64,000 nt of DNA, from positions 2,676,176-2,740,175 of the forward strand of contig NW_004450480.1 of assembly GCF_000321225.1 (NCBI RefSeq), in the 5' to 3' direction. Below, piece by piece: positions 1-11,149 of the stretch (position 1 is the first letter of the stretch; each line of letters starts with the position of its first letter). Source of the DNA: Odobenus rosmarus divergens. Its lineage: Eukaryota > Chordata > Mammalia > Carnivora > Odobenidae. Below the pieces are notes generated by a model. The model had not been told where the DNA came from and searched no databases. It saw only the letters and a list, made by a program, of their open reading frames with translations. Both the position numbers and the translations under genes were made by a program.

Positions 1-14
1 GAAACTGCACTTGG

Positions 15-130
15 AGAGTGAGAGTCTGGGTTTCATTCTCACCCCACCACTTCCTTGCTAGGTTTTAGCCTCAGTTGATGCACAGGTAACAAGAGGGTGA
101 GAATGGTCTCTTTTTTATCTTTTCCAAAGC
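15..130 (+). repeat. possible MIR SINE fragment
   Basis: The order 'gagtctgggtttcattctc ... ccttgctaggt ... cctcagttgatgcacaggtaa' follows the middle of a MIR element in sense orientation (locus-specific head, then 'cctcagtttcc'). It is heavily diverged and truncated by the window edge, so the call is weak. Confidence 0.3.
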
Positions 131-1289
131 TACAGAATTTAAAAAAAAAAAAAAAAACTACAAAACTATAATGCTTCACATACATAACACCAAAACCAGA
201 AGAAAGGTAGAAAATAAACTACTTCATATCATACAATTATGGCAGACACGTTAAAAACCCAATTGTTACACAACCAGATAACTGCTAAAATTGTAGGTGT
301 GTGAGATTCTCTCATTAAGAGAACAAACATATACTGTTTAACCACTGGATGCCAGATATTCAGGTAAGTATTGGGTATACAAAGAAAAACTACGAAGATG
401 GGTCAAAAGTCACTCGCTTGACATTGTTGTATTCATACTCATGTCAATGGTGAATGGGAAGCTTGCCCACAGGAACTTAAGTGGAATAATTCTGAGGTCA
501 CATCAGCACTCAGCAGAAGAGATATTGTGATCAATTAGTGATGTCTGTCAGAATGGGCAGGAGTGGGGAAAATGTAAGATCCAAAGTATGTCAAGAATGT
601 TTGCCACCCTTGATTTAGGTAAGGGATGCGAGGCTTTGTGTAAATGTCATGTGAACAAAAGCCTGCCCGATGCATTAAAAGTTTACTCGACAGTGAATTT
701 GTATGTCCAGAAAAATGTGTGTATGATCCCATAAGGGGCTTAGAGGGGAATGGAACATATCTGCAATATAAATGCAGATTACCTTTATTACAAAATTGGA
801 TCATATTCTCATTCCTAGACTAATTTCCTATATCATAAAACCTATATTCAATTTTATAAATAGCATACACCAAGAATCATAAATTCAGTTAATGCAGAAA
901 TTTAACAGATTTTTTTTTTTAATAAAAGTGAGAAAAGGCTGTTTTCGAGCAAGTATCTGAAAGGACAGAAAGGGCTCTTTCTTTGAAGATATGTTTTTCC
1001 CTCTGACTCTACCTCCTTGGGGACATAACTAGAGAAGAAATAAATTTCACAGCTAATATATATGAAGTAACATGTTTAACATTATCCAATGAATTTATAT
1101 CTACCTACGCCATATAAATTTATCTCACATAAACTGTCATCTCCAACAGAATTCATTAAAACAATGTTATAGCTTCTGAATTAAATGCAACCTTCTAATT
1201 GGAATTTAATCTTACAATAGTAGTGGATTTTCTTTTTTAATTAACAAATGGAATAATTCATTAGTTTGTCTTACAGTTCTGTCTGAAGA
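131..1289. other. AT-rich stretch, nothing recognised
   Basis: There is a poly-A run near 140-156 and otherwise AT-rich single-copy-looking sequence. Short open frames here are interrupted and match no family I know. No SINE, LTR or LINE boundary could be placed. Confidence 0.5.
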
Positions 1290-1830
1290 ATTCGAAAGCA
1301 AATTTGACCTAGGTGTTGGCTGGCCACTGCTGTGAAGTACATGGGGGTAGTGGGGGGGAGGCAGGGACTGGAGATTCCTTCACATCATCCTCAGAACTCG
1401 CGCTGCTTACGGGCAGGAAAAGGATGGACACTCTCACTCTCACCATCCTGAATGACTGCATTACTAAAATATTCCATTACCGCCACGTAAATGTCACGCT
1501 AATTTCTGATCTTCATCAAGCCAGACAATGGTTTCCACCTTGGCCCCTGGCCAATTAGCTGTGTGGAAAATATTCGGCCAATTACATTACTTCTATTAGG
1601 TTAGGGACTGGAGAGAAAGGCAAAATAAGCGCCTTGAAAATACTTCGGAGATAAAATGTAAGTTGACACTGTCTTCGCATGCCGGAGCCCAAGTTATACA
1701 ATCTGATAGACAGCTGCCAGCACTCATAACTGCTTATTAAATCTAGCCTCTCTTCGTGGCGTGAGTGAAGATCTGTATTTTTACCAATATTAGGTTCATT
1801 GTGTTATGAAAGAGACCAAAATACTTAAGA
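1290..1830. promoter_or_regulatory. candidate conserved non-coding element
   Basis: This stretch is repeat-free and keeps CpG dinucleotides (for example around 1396-1412, 1480-1496, 1668-1685 and 1754-1762) in an otherwise AT-rich, CpG-depleted neighbourhood. Two copies of 'ggccaatta', at 1549 and 1576, carry CAATTA homeodomain-type cores 27 bases apart. Retained CpG and an absence of transposon remnants suggest selective constraint. This is an inference; no alignment was available. Confidence 0.3.
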
Positions 1831-4126
1831 TCATTCGCTCCAGCTCATAAAACATATTATGTAGTTTATTAAATTGTTAAAATTACTTTTCAAACTCAAA
1901 ATTTCAGGGACGGGAAGTTTAAGCACAACAAAATGGCTTTGCCCACTGACAGGTTCCAGCACAAGACAGCTCACCCAGGAGGAGAGCCCATCAGACAGCT
2001 TTCCTGTCCCAAAACACCTGCTACCTGCCCCCACCTCTTCCTGGAAGCTGCACCACCACTACCACCGCACCCCAAAACCGATGACCAAAAAAAAAACAAA
2101 GAAAATACACACTCAAGTTTTATACAAAAGCAAGGAACTCCCAGCCAAAAGGTAGCCCATGCTCAAGTCTTCAGTGGGAAGAAATATTTCCCATGATTTT
2201 CCCTCATCCAAGTAGGTTAAAAGCTCGGAATTTCATTACGAGAGAGAAATCAAACAAGTAACTGTGGGCAAAGAAGGAAAAACAATCGGTGACAAAACAA
2301 TGTCACACAGTGCTACATTCTTACACCAGATCCTCCAGCAAAAGACAATTTACTGATAGGGAGCGGGCAATGCCAAGGCAGAGACTGAATAACAAGCCAG
2401 CAATTTGCCATCCCTACTCAACTCTTCTCACGAAAACTCTATGTAAATCCAGACGGTTATTATCACATTTATTAATAACACGGTGGCTAACTGCCTATTA
2501 AATATGCAGCAGACTTAGCCGCTTTTCACTCTTGGAGTCTCGCGATGTGCATCAGATAGGTATCCATATCAACCCCAGCTTCATGCCAGGGAAAAAGAAG
2601 CCAACTCTGATTCCCTGCTGGCAAAGGGCGGCATTAAAGAACTGTCCCAAAGAGAGACCTCAAGCGCTCAGCCCGTCTTTCTCTGTTATCTTGCACCTAA
2701 AGTAATCTACTATGCAGGCATGGTTATCGCCAACATAAACTGAGTACATTACCCATTTTCTGGCCTTAAAAATGTGCCATAATGATCTATTTGTGCAAAC
2801 CTTTCCTCATATGGTTTCGCTTGCCTTGCATGTCAGTGCAGCAATTTATTGTTCTGGCTGCCCACCCCCGTGACTGTGACCCTGTTCTACCATGAGGACA
2901 CTTAGCATGAAACACTGCACTCAGAATTAGAGTTCACTCCAAGCCTAAAGACTTCAAATTATCAGTGGTAACCATTAATTGGTGCTTCTTTTGGTTACTC
3001 AATAAACTGTAAAGTTCTAAAAGCCACAGGACTGTGAATACATTTTTGACAATGAAAGGACTAACTAGATATCAGATCCATAATACATGGAGAGTTGGGT
3101 TATTGCATCACGGAGGAAGAGAATTAGTCCTTTGAGTAAACCTGGAGGTGTGCTCTGAGGAAAGATAGGATAGAAAATCAGAGCACATGCTCTAGCTCAT
3201 CAGATTTCGGGAACTTCCACTTCCTACTAAAAATATAGTGAAGGGAAGTTTATTACCATCTGATAAATACAAAGCACTTCCTTAATATAAAAAACCCGTA
3301 TTTGACTAGGCCATTTTATCAATGCAAAAGACAGATCGTTTTCACTATAGTTCTTGAGACTGATTTTTCAAATAGCAGGCCTTACCCAATGAAATTAATA
3401 AATAAAATGAACCCTGTCTTCAATAAATACATTCATGTGGTTTTGTTAAACTTCATACATCAACTTTATGATTGTGAGATTGAGTCAGACTTTTTCAGTA
3501 CTGGAGACAGAGATGAGAGGTAATCTCATGTCTGAGTTTGTTACTATTTCAATAACTTCAGAATTCCAACCACTTCTATGAATTCTCCTCTGTATAGGAG
3601 ACAGGCCCAGGCTTTGGTCTCAACTCGACCTAGATCCCCAAAGATACCAGGTTTCATAATGCATGCTATCCGCTCACTGATCTACAGACCATCTACAAAA
3701 GTCTATCATAGCTATGTAGCAGTGGAAGACCCTCAGAGGAACTTCACAGGTGAGAAATTAAAGGACTTCCCAAGACTACCCAAGGAGGATGATGGAGGGA
3801 TCTTTATCAGCTCTAAATTCCAAGACTCCATTAACCATTTCTTTTCACTGGGGACATCCTTGCCTCATGTGTTACTATTTATTATTTGCCTTATTTCTTA
3901 CCAATTAAAGAAGGAATAATGTCAGGAAGATAGAAGACTTTGTTTTTCCTCTATCTGAAGCTTCAGCAGAATGAAATAAAAAAACAGTCCAAGTGGAAGT
4001 GCATTTTAGGGCGCACAGGCTCTTTGAGGATCATCTAGTCAATAACAACTGTGTTAACTGCTTCGCTAGGGCTCCTTTTTTTTTTTTTTAATCTATGAAA
4101 TGGAAAGGTCAAATTGGTCTCTAACT
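1831..4126. other. unique DNA, no gene recognised
   Basis: No interspersed repeat is recognisable. About 2430-2560 (TTATTAATA, CTATTAAATATGC, retained CpGs near 2540) looks conserved and may be regulatory. The longest open frame, 113 codons at 3578-3919 on the plus strand, has no recognisable domain and is probably chance. A T-run lies at about 4075-4089. Confidence 0.5.
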
Positions 4127-4136
4127 ATAAAATCTT

Positions 4137-4271
4137 TGGGGTGCCTGCACGGCTCAACTGGTTAAGCATCTGACTCTTGATCTCAGCTTAGGTCTTGATC
4201 TCATGGTTCTGAGTTCAAGCCCCACACTGGAGCCTAAGCATGGAGACTTCTTTAAAAAATAAATAAACAAA
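4137..4271 (+). mobile_element. CAN-SINE (tRNA-Lys-derived), older copy
   Basis: The head 'gtgcctgcacggctcaactgg' and body 'gactcttgatctcagct' are the carnivore SINE tRNA-like region, followed by a short A/T-rich tail. A perfect 10-base target-site duplication, ATAAAATCTT, flanks it (4127-4136 and 4272-4281), which confirms retroposition. The 'gactcttgatctcag' body marks an older subfamily than the 'gccttcggctcagg' copies in this window. Confidence 0.93.
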
Positions 4272-4424
4272 ATAAAATCTTCTCAAATCTGTCCCAATAG
4301 CTAAATGCATAACAATGTCTTAAGAAGACACTTGTCAGAGAAATTTTACTCAACTGCATGGGCTGGATGTTTCAACCTCTATAACTGAGATAAACTAGGA
4401 AAAAGATCATTAAGGACAAAAGAA

Positions 4425-4580
4425 GTAGGCTCCAGGTCCAACTAGGCCAAGGACTTAGACATCTCATTGAGACTCTATGGGCTTCAGCTGCTCCATCTAT
4501 TAAATGAGGGCATTTAAACTGCTAATTTATAGGGCCGTGTTAGCACTAACAAATAGGATACGCTAACCTACCTGCTTTGT
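4425..4580 (+). repeat. MIR SINE remnant
   Basis: The segment 'ggacttagacatctcattgag ... gggcttcagctgctccatct' matches the MIR order CTTAACCTCTCTGAGCCTCAGTTTCCTCATCT in sense, diverged. The tail side runs into 'ggccgtgttagcac'. Confidence 0.55.
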
Positions 4581-6289
4581 TTTAAATATAGGTAACTATA
4601 TTTACCATGTCAGGTAACTATTAGGCCTCCTAATACCAATGTAATGCTCTTCCTCCTTCACTACCCTTCCCTCCATTAAAAAGAATATGTTTCAAATACA
4701 GTCATATTAAGACAAATGAGATGGAGTTTATGCCATGGTTCTCTTATCATTAAGTGTCACTGAATACAAAATCTGAAATGAAATGGCTCCCCATAAAGGT
4801 GACCTCATCCTATGACAAAGCTACCACTGAATGATGTCAGACTTTTTATCCAGAACACCTGGCCTCAACCAATTATTTTTCTCTGACAAAGGCAAGTCAC
4901 AATTGTTCATTCGTTACTGTATAAGACAGCCACTGATTGCGGAGGAACATGGCAGATGTCATCAAATACAGAAAACACATGTAAGAGAAAAAGATCATCA
5001 TGTCCCTTCTGACTTCCCCTAACAATTACAATGAATAACTTGGTGAGGTGAACAATGATTGAGAAAAATGCTCCTAAGTCTTTCTGAAAATCTGAGAGCC
5101 CACAGTAGTTTTCTCAAGAACCCTCATCACATGGAAAGCTGGGGATGAGACCTTCTTGGTGAACAAATCAGACCTAAATTCCCTCTGAAACTCAAGATGA
5201 GATCATCATATTTTTAGTCCATGGTGGTTCACTGTTTGCTGAGTGATTATGGGGCCAAAAAAGCAATTATTCTTTCAGTTACACATGTGGCTCATAACTT
5301 AGATAGCCCACCCCTCACTGTATGAATAAAAAAAAAAAAACCCATGCAAACAAAAGTCCTCCCGTGTCCTATGGTGCCTTTTATAAATCCTCAGATCATT
5401 GCAGGAGTTACAGCAGAGAGGGTTAGAGCAGAAAACAATAGCAGAGTTGCTTTCTTCTTTCAAGATGAGAATCTCTCACCCTCAGTGTGCAATTGTTCTG
5501 ATGAACTTAGGACTTCTATCGGTTTCCTGCACTGTGTGTGACCCCTGCAGCCACTTTTTTGTCTTGTGAATTTTCAGACAAATACTCATAAACATTCACT
5601 TACCCTTTTGGCCAGCAAGCATCACATCCACCCGTTCATGGTTGACAGCAAATCAGAGAAGGGATCGAAGCCCTCACCATCGCCCAGATGTTTCTTTTGG
5701 AAACTGGAATTGTCAGCAAAAGGTCCTGGGACACTGCAATACAAAAATATTTTTTACACATAACTAAGATGTAGCTTCTAAAACCACCACTTCCTTAAAC
5801 TTGAAAACAGCAAGGCAGACATAGAATCTAGAGGCAGGGGAAAACACCTTTAAAATGAGGGTATATCGATATATCAAATGTGATGCTGTCAAATATGAAC
5901 CGGAAATACTGTTTTGAAAGACACGTTTACCAATGACTTCAACACATACACCGAGAGGTTTTTGTTTATTGCAGATTTTGTGCAGACTATTTTACTTATT
6001 TTGGCATTAAAAAAGTATCAGGTCCCATTATAGAGTGCTCAGGTCACAAGAAGGTGTTTTAACTCAAATATTGCATGGATAAGTGTACCATTTCCTAGTA
6101 AGTAATTATCTTTTCCAGAGGATGAAAATACATAGAAATTTAAATAATACTAATTTAAAATTACTTTTTAAGCAATAATGAACCTCATTTCTCTTCCAAA
6201 ATAATTCTAAAAATGTCTATGAGTTACTTAAGGAGCAAGACTCAGGGATAGATTTCCACCAAGAGGGAACAAACTATGTAATGTGCAGA
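4581..6289. other. unique DNA, no gene recognised
   Basis: It contains an A(13) run at about 5328-5340 and only short, unremarkable open frames. No repeat family could be assigned. Confidence 0.5.
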
Positions 6290-6415
6290 TGTCAAAGTGG
6301 AGAAGCCTGAATTCTGGACCCGATATCATCACCAGTTGTGTGGACCCAGGAAAGCTATTTAATATCTCAGGATTCCAGCTACTTCATGTTCAAGGTCAGG
6401 GCAGTAACTGATATT
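6290..6415 (+). repeat. MIR SINE remnant
   Basis: The segment 'gaattctggacccgatatcatcaccagttgtgtggacccaggaaagctatttaatatctcaggatt' follows the MIR sense order (GAATCC..., TGTGTGACCTTGGGCAAGT, AACCTCTC). It is strongly diverged. Confidence 0.55.
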
Positions 6416-6757
6416 CCCCAAGTCCCTTCCACCGCTTAGCTTTGTTGGGGTTTTTTGATAAAGTATACTTATTCCAAATAAGCTAAACTATCAGCTTCTC
6501 CTTTAAGATTCCTGATTAAAAAGATTTTTGTCACGTATCATTCTTACATCAACCTGCCATTAACACTGAAGATGTGCTACAGGCGGAGGGTTTTGCACGT
6601 GCATAGAAGAATTCTCACCCTGGCACCAGTGCCCAACCCTGGTGAGCTGCCCCCCTCGGTGGCTGACAGCATCCCCTGGGTGCCCATGGAAGGCTTCCAT
6701 TTCTCTCCACAGAGGACAGCTCCAACTTCTATGGCCATCGGCCCAAATGTATTGCAC
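6416..6757. other. unique, locally GC-richer DNA
   Basis: Positions 6570-6740 are GC-richer and open in several frames on both strands (up to 120 codons, plus strand, 6572-6934). That frame runs on into a MER5 fragment and an L2, so it is not a conserved coding exon. Confidence 0.45.
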
Positions 6758-6812
6758 ATGAGTGTTTCTCAAACTTTTGTATATATAAGCATAACTTGGA
6801 ATCACACAGCAA
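6758..6812 (+). mobile_element. MER5-type hAT fragment
   Basis: The segment 'agtgtttctcaaacttttg ... agcataacttggaatcac' matches the terminal part of MER5/Charlie non-autonomous DNA transposons (CAGTGGTTCTCAAACTT ... AATCACCTGG). Only one end is present. Confidence 0.6.
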
Positions 6813-6825
6813 AAAGAAATGGGCT

Positions 6826-7370
6826 GAGGTTGTTTACCATCTTTAGGATAAAAACCAAACTTCTCTCTGTGGCCTACAACGCCCTGCTAATCGGTCACTT
6901 TCTATTTCTCTGCCGCCTCCAGCCACCAAACTAATCCCCAACTACAACAAGTTACAGTGGTCTTCTTTATACTTCAAGTAAGCTGTGTTTATCTGTATCA
7001 GGGCTGGAGCATGTGCTTTTCCCTGCTACCTGAAATGCCCTGAGCCTACTCCTTGCACAAATGGCTCTTTCTCATCACTGGGTTTTAGGGGCAGAGGCCA
7101 CTTCAAGAAGGCTGTCCTGCCTACCTACTTAGGCTAGGTCCCCGGTGACTCTTAGTGATATCATCCTATCTGCTTTCTCCAGAGCTTTTGTCGTAATCTA
7201 TAAACTTTTTTCTCATTTATTCACTGGTCTTCCTCACTTGAATCTAAGCTCCGCAAGGTAAGGGAACTTCTCTGTTTTATTTATCACTACACTCCAAAAC
7301 TTCAGAAAAATGCCTGGCTCATAGCAGGCACTCCAGAAAGATTTACTGGATCAACAAATGAATCAACAAT
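6826..7370 (+). mobile_element. L2 LINE 3' end
   Basis: The 3'-untranslated part of L2 is recognisable in order: 'aaaaccaaacttctctctgtggcctacaa', 'gctacctgaaatgcc', 'cagagcttttgtcgtaatct', 'gaatctaagctccgcaaggtaaggg', 'aatgcctggctcatagcaggcactc', then 'tggatcaacaaatgaa'. It is an ancient mammalian LINE, non-coding here. Confidence 0.85.
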
Positions 7371-7409
7371 CAAAAGAATTCACTCTTCAGCATCCTACAA
7401 AAATATAAT

Positions 7410-7640
7410 TGCTAGTGACTGAAAGCCCACTATGTGCTGGATATTATTTTAAGTATTTTACAACAGTTATTTCATTTACTTCTATTCTTACAACAAAGTT
7501 CCTGGTAGACAATGTTATAGGCTTAATAAGCAGATAAGAAAACGGAGGCAGAGTTTTAGGAACTTGCCCAAGATCACATAGTAGCAGGGCCTTGACTCCA
7601 CAAAGTGGGTGCTCATAAGAACTCCGTATTTTTCCAACCA
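7410..7640 (-). repeat. MIR SINE, near full length
   Basis: Antisense MIR order: 'actatgtgctggatattattttaag', 'gataagaaaacggaggc', 'aacttgcccaagatcacatag', then 'agcagggccttgactcc'. These are the reverse-complement landmarks of MIR. Confidence 0.85.
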
Positions 7641-8542
7641 ATACAGTAATACAAACATTTTGAGTGCCTACCTTGTACTAGACACCCTTCTGACTCAAGC
7701 TCGCTGCAAGGTCTCGTAGAGGATACTCAGCCTTTCGGACCCTGAGATTCCTGCTTCACACAGGGAAAGCTAAGGCACCCCACAACAACCGGGCAGACAA
7801 TGCAAGTGAGCAAAACAGGCCAGGTGTCAGGAACAGGGAGCAAGGCACAAGGTCGCAAACTGGAAGACCAGCAGTTTTTCAGCTAAAGAGGGCAGAGAGT
7901 GCCCTCCACAAGCCAACTGTTGCCAGAGGAGAACATAAGCCCAGGGCTTCAAGAGCTTTCAACGTATGAACGACGGCAGTGATCTAGGTTACTGTTCTGT
8001 GAAATTTCATAATTTTTCAAAGCAGCTAATCTTTCAACAGCACCCATGAAAGAAAGAAAGCGAGGTGGGAGAAGGGGGCAGAGAACAAACCTGCAAGCCC
8101 TATAGCAAATGACTGATGAAGTCATGCCATGTGTGTGATTCTAGAGGGATTCAGAAGCACAGGGAAGCCATACAACTGGACACAGAAAAACAGAGTAGGT
8201 ATCTGGATAGGTAAGGGCTTTGTAGAGGAATTATCCTGAGCAAGTTTTAGAAGGAACTGGAAGGTGCGGTAGAAAACGCACTTCACAAAACCAGAATGTT
8301 GTATTCACAGGCTTGGAGGTGGGGATGAGGAGGCAAGTCACCCCGAGAAACAGCAGTGAGGAGGGAGGGCTGATGGGAGAGTTCATGTAGCTTTCCTTTT
8401 CATTCATGCTCGGAGAAGCTGCAGGTTTCCAGCTAAGACACAGGCTGGGCAAACAATGCTCTAAGGGTAGATCATTAGTGTTGTCTTGCTTGATTTCCTA
8501 AAACGTGAAAGTTACCAGGCATATATGAGAATAAAAAACCAT
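7641..8542. other. unassigned, possibly old degraded repeats
   Basis: The opening 'ttttgagtgcctaccttgtactagacac' and the phrase 'gggctttgtagaggaattatcctgagcaag' resemble old mammalian interspersed repeats. Divergence is too high to name a family. No gene is visible. Confidence 0.35.
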
Positions 8543-8690
8543 GAAGCCCCTGGGTGGCTCAGTCAGTTGGACGTCGGACTCTTGATCTCAGCTCAGGTCT
8601 TGATCTCAGGGTTTTAAGTTTGGACCCCCTCACTGGGCATGGAGGCTACTTAAAAACAACAACAACAACATAACAAATAAAAACAAAAAC
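8543..8690 (+). mobile_element. CAN-SINE, older copy
   Basis: The head 'cccctgggtggctcagtcagttgg' and 'gactcttgatctcagctcagg' are followed directly by an AAC-rich simple tail (about 8652-8690). The CT-rich module is missing, as in short, older CAN-SINEs. The flanks 'aaaaaaccat' and 'aataaccaccat' are only loosely alike, so target-site duplication is uncertain. Confidence 0.88.
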
Positions 8691-8790
8691 AAAAAAATAA
8701 CCACCATTACAGGTTGTGGAATAATTTTCGTTTTCGTTTGTATATGTTTTAAGAGTCCAACAGACCCAGAACTGAATTCTATCTCCACCA

Positions 8791-9090
8791 AGCTCTATAA
8801 TTCTAACCGAACTACTATATAAACAATTCATACTGTAGTTTTTATATGTATTTGCAGTATATATACTATATAAATACACACAGTATAATTCATACATATA
8901 CGTAAAACATATATCTATACCTTCATATACTATAAAATACGAGCTCTGTAAGTCTAACCAAAATACTATGTAAACAATATATACTGTAGTTTTTATATGT
9001 ATTATATACACACATACACATTACAGTACATACATAAACACACATATATATGATACAAGCTCTATAACTCTAACCAAACTCTGAACTCCA
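8791..9090. repeat. AT-rich tandem repeat (units of about 151 and 116 bases)
   Basis: The phrase 'agctctataattctaacc' at 8791 recurs as 'agctctgtaagtctaacc' at 8942 and 'agctctataactctaacc' at 9058. Copies 1 and 2 also share 'tatactgtagtttttatatg'. The spacers are TATA/CACA-rich. A 121-codon minus-strand open frame (8646-9011) is a by-product of this low-complexity sequence. Confidence 0.85.
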
Positions 9091-9099
9091 GAAATTAAA

Positions 9100-9460
9100 A
9101 AATATAGCCACTGAAATAAAAAAATCTAAAAAAAAAAAAAAAGAGAAGAAGAAGAAGAAAAGACAGATAGCCAAAAAAATTACCCAGAAAACCACCTGGA
9201 GGCAAAAACGGTCTACCTAGAATTGTATACTCAGAAAAAAATATCTTTCAAAAATGATGAAATAAAGATCTTCTCAGACAAACAGAAGTTCATCACCTCT
9301 CTACAGGGACATTCAGAAAGATGTATTTCAGGCCAAAAGAAAATGATTTCTCTGACTTAAGAAGAATGGGGGGGCCACAATAATGAATTTGTATTTCAGG
9401 CCAAAAGAAAATGATTTCTCTGACTTAAGAAGAAAGGGGGGGCCCCACAAAAATGCATCA
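9100..9460 (+). mobile_element. L1 LINE 3'-region fragment with internal duplication
   Basis: The segment 'aattgtatactcagaaaaaa ... tcaaaaatgatgaaataaag ... cagacaaacagaag ... ttcatcacc' is the end-of-ORF2/3'-UTR zone of mammalian L1, continuing to 'ttcaggccaaaagaaaatgat'. An A(15) and GAA-rich tract (9128-9160) lies inside. Positions 9322-9389 are tandemly duplicated at 9390-9457. No intact reading frame remains. Confidence 0.7.
9322..9457. repeat. 68-base tandem duplication
   Basis: Positions 9322-9389 and 9390-9457 are two adjacent copies. The first 45 bases are identical, and differences are confined to the G-run and the last part. It lies within the L1 fragment. Confidence 0.92.
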
Positions 9461-9589
9461 AAATGATGTGCATGTCTCAAAAATAAACATTTCTTACATC
9501 AAAAGTCTGGCCACACATCACATGCCCCCAAGCCCAGCTCACTTATTTACACAGTGGCATTCTCAATCGCCAAGGCCTTGCTCTGCAAA

Positions 9590-9705
9590 CCTGAGTGTGC
9601 AAACGGGACACCAGCTTGAAATGCATATTCCTGCCCCCACGCCCAGTCCAGAGAGTCAGGTCCCAGGAATCTGCATTTCGGCCAGATACCCCCAGGTAAT
9701 CCGGA
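9590..9705 (+). mobile_element. MER5-type hAT fragment
   Basis: The segment 'gaaatgcatattcctgccccc', 'gagagtcaggtcccaggaatctgcattt' and 'cccaggtaatccggatga' match the body of MER5A-like elements (AAATGCAGATTCCTGGGCCCC ... GGAATCTGCATTT ... CCAGGTGATTCTGATG). Confidence 0.7.
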
Positions 9706-9879
9706 TGAAGTTGGGTCCTTGCCACGCTCTCCACCTCTTTAGGGCCAAGAATTCAGGGAGCCAGGGCTCAGCTCCAGCAGGTCATGGCTAACACACAGCA
9801 GGGCTTTGTTGTCTTCCCCTTCACTGGAGCCCCAGAAGAGCACCTTGGCCCCGGGGGTCAGTAGCAACCCTGCCTCAAC

Positions 9880-10620
9880 CCTACTAATCAGGAACTGCAA
9901 TAAATTAAAAGCCCGTTAAATTATTTTAGAGAAAAGCCTAGAAGTGCTGAAACATTAATTGTGCCATATTCAATCTGTTTTCCTAGAGATTCAAAAAACC
10001 AGATTACCATCTTGGGGGTCATTAGAAAGAATGAAGCTTGCTCCCTTCCATTTACATATTAAAAAATATGCATATATTCTTGCAGTGGCTGCGATCCAGA
10101 CTCCCCAGGTCCCGTGGCCATGCCACAGTCTAACCATGGAGAAAGAAGCCCGGGATGCCACGGGGTCCTGCCTTGTTTTGTTTTTTTAAAGAGGAACCAA
10201 AGCCCAGGGCCTGTGGTTGCAAAACAGCTCCAGGAAAACAGGTAGAGACAGCCACAAAACAACCGTGATGTTTACTTGTTTTGTTCTCCCCTGTTTATTT
10301 TTCCCTGAAGCAATCCTTGCTCAGTACAAAAGTCTGCAGGGAGCTGAAGAGAGCAGCTGTGGTTCCCTGAGGCCAAGACCTAGCAATCAAGTTGTTTACC
10401 AAACACTGCCAGGCACCGGGAAAACAACAAGCTCGCAGGCTGCATTTGCATCTGCTTTTCAAAAACAACCTCCAAAAGTCTAGGGCCTGGCCTGGTACTT
10501 CCTTGTATGGCTGAGGGCAACTTGGAAATTAAAGGCATGAAATGCATTAGGTATTAGCACCCGTGGCCTAACTGTAATGCATTATTCCATTTCTCTGGCA
10601 TCCTAAGAAACATCCTAAAA
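9880..10620. promoter_or_regulatory. candidate conserved regulatory block with FOX and octamer sites
   Basis: Repeat-free sequence between two MER5 fragments. It carries forkhead cores TGTTTAC at 10269-10275 and 10393-10399, TGTTTAT at 10292-10298, and a perfect octamer ATTTGCAT (reverse of ATGCAAAT) at 10444-10451. It also has homeobox-like AT-rich words near 9900-9960. Short binding sites occur by chance, so function is inferred only from clustering and the absence of repeats. Confidence 0.3.
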
Positions 10621-10766
10621 AAGGAGCACTGGAAGTCTGGGGAGTGCAAAGCAGTGGGTTGACACAGACAACAAGCTCCTGCCTGGCATTTCCAAGCAAG
10701 CTCACAGTGGCCATCTCAGCGAACTGTCATCATTTGCTGACCATCCAACACTGCCAGACAACCAGC

Positions 10767-10920
10767 AGTGGTTCTCCATCTTGAACAAGCACTGGAATCC
10801 CCAGGAGGGCTAATAAAACACAGATGGCTGGGTCCTTCCACGGACGTGCCTAATTCAGTAGGCCCAGGGTAGGGCCTGAGAATTTCTAGAAAGCTCCCAA
10901 GTGAAGTTGGTGCTATTGGT
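10767..10920 (+). mobile_element. MER5-type hAT transposon
   Basis: It starts 'cagtggttctccatcttga', the canonical terminus. It continues 'cactggaatccccaggagggct', 'gatggctgggtccttcc', 'attcagtaggcccagggtagggcctgagaattt' and 'agctcccaagtgaagtt', in MER5A/B order. A duplicated 73-base segment starts where it ends. Confidence 0.85.
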
Positions 10921-10993
10921 GGGGCATTTACTGCCGGGCTTCCTTCCCTCCAGGGAAATGCAGGTTGACTGAGTCCCTCTATGAAAGGTCACA
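10921..10993 (+). repeat. dispersed 73-base duplication, copy 1 (probable insert)
   Basis: It is identical to 11333-11405 apart from two transitions (T/C at 10980/11392 and A/G at 10991/11403). It abuts the end of the MER5 element, and its flanks do not match those of copy 2. Confidence 0.95.
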
Positions 10994-11149
10994 CCTTTCA
11001 GTACCAGTGGTGTCGGCACCACACTTTCAGTACCCCTCCTCTAGAGTCAGATGCCTCCTGGCCAGCCCGAAGACGTGGGAACTGATTCGGCACCCTAACC
11101 TCTCCGGTTATCTGAGTGAATATGGCAGTGTGGAGCCCAAAGAAGTTCA

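Noticed and set aside
6572..6934. 120-codon plus-strand open frame
   Set aside because: It runs through a MER5 fragment into an L2 3' end, so it is not a conserved exon.
8646..9011. 121-codon minus-strand open frame
   Set aside because: It lies across a SINE tail and an AT-rich tandem array. The Tyr/Ile/Val-rich translation is a product of TATA/CACA low complexity.
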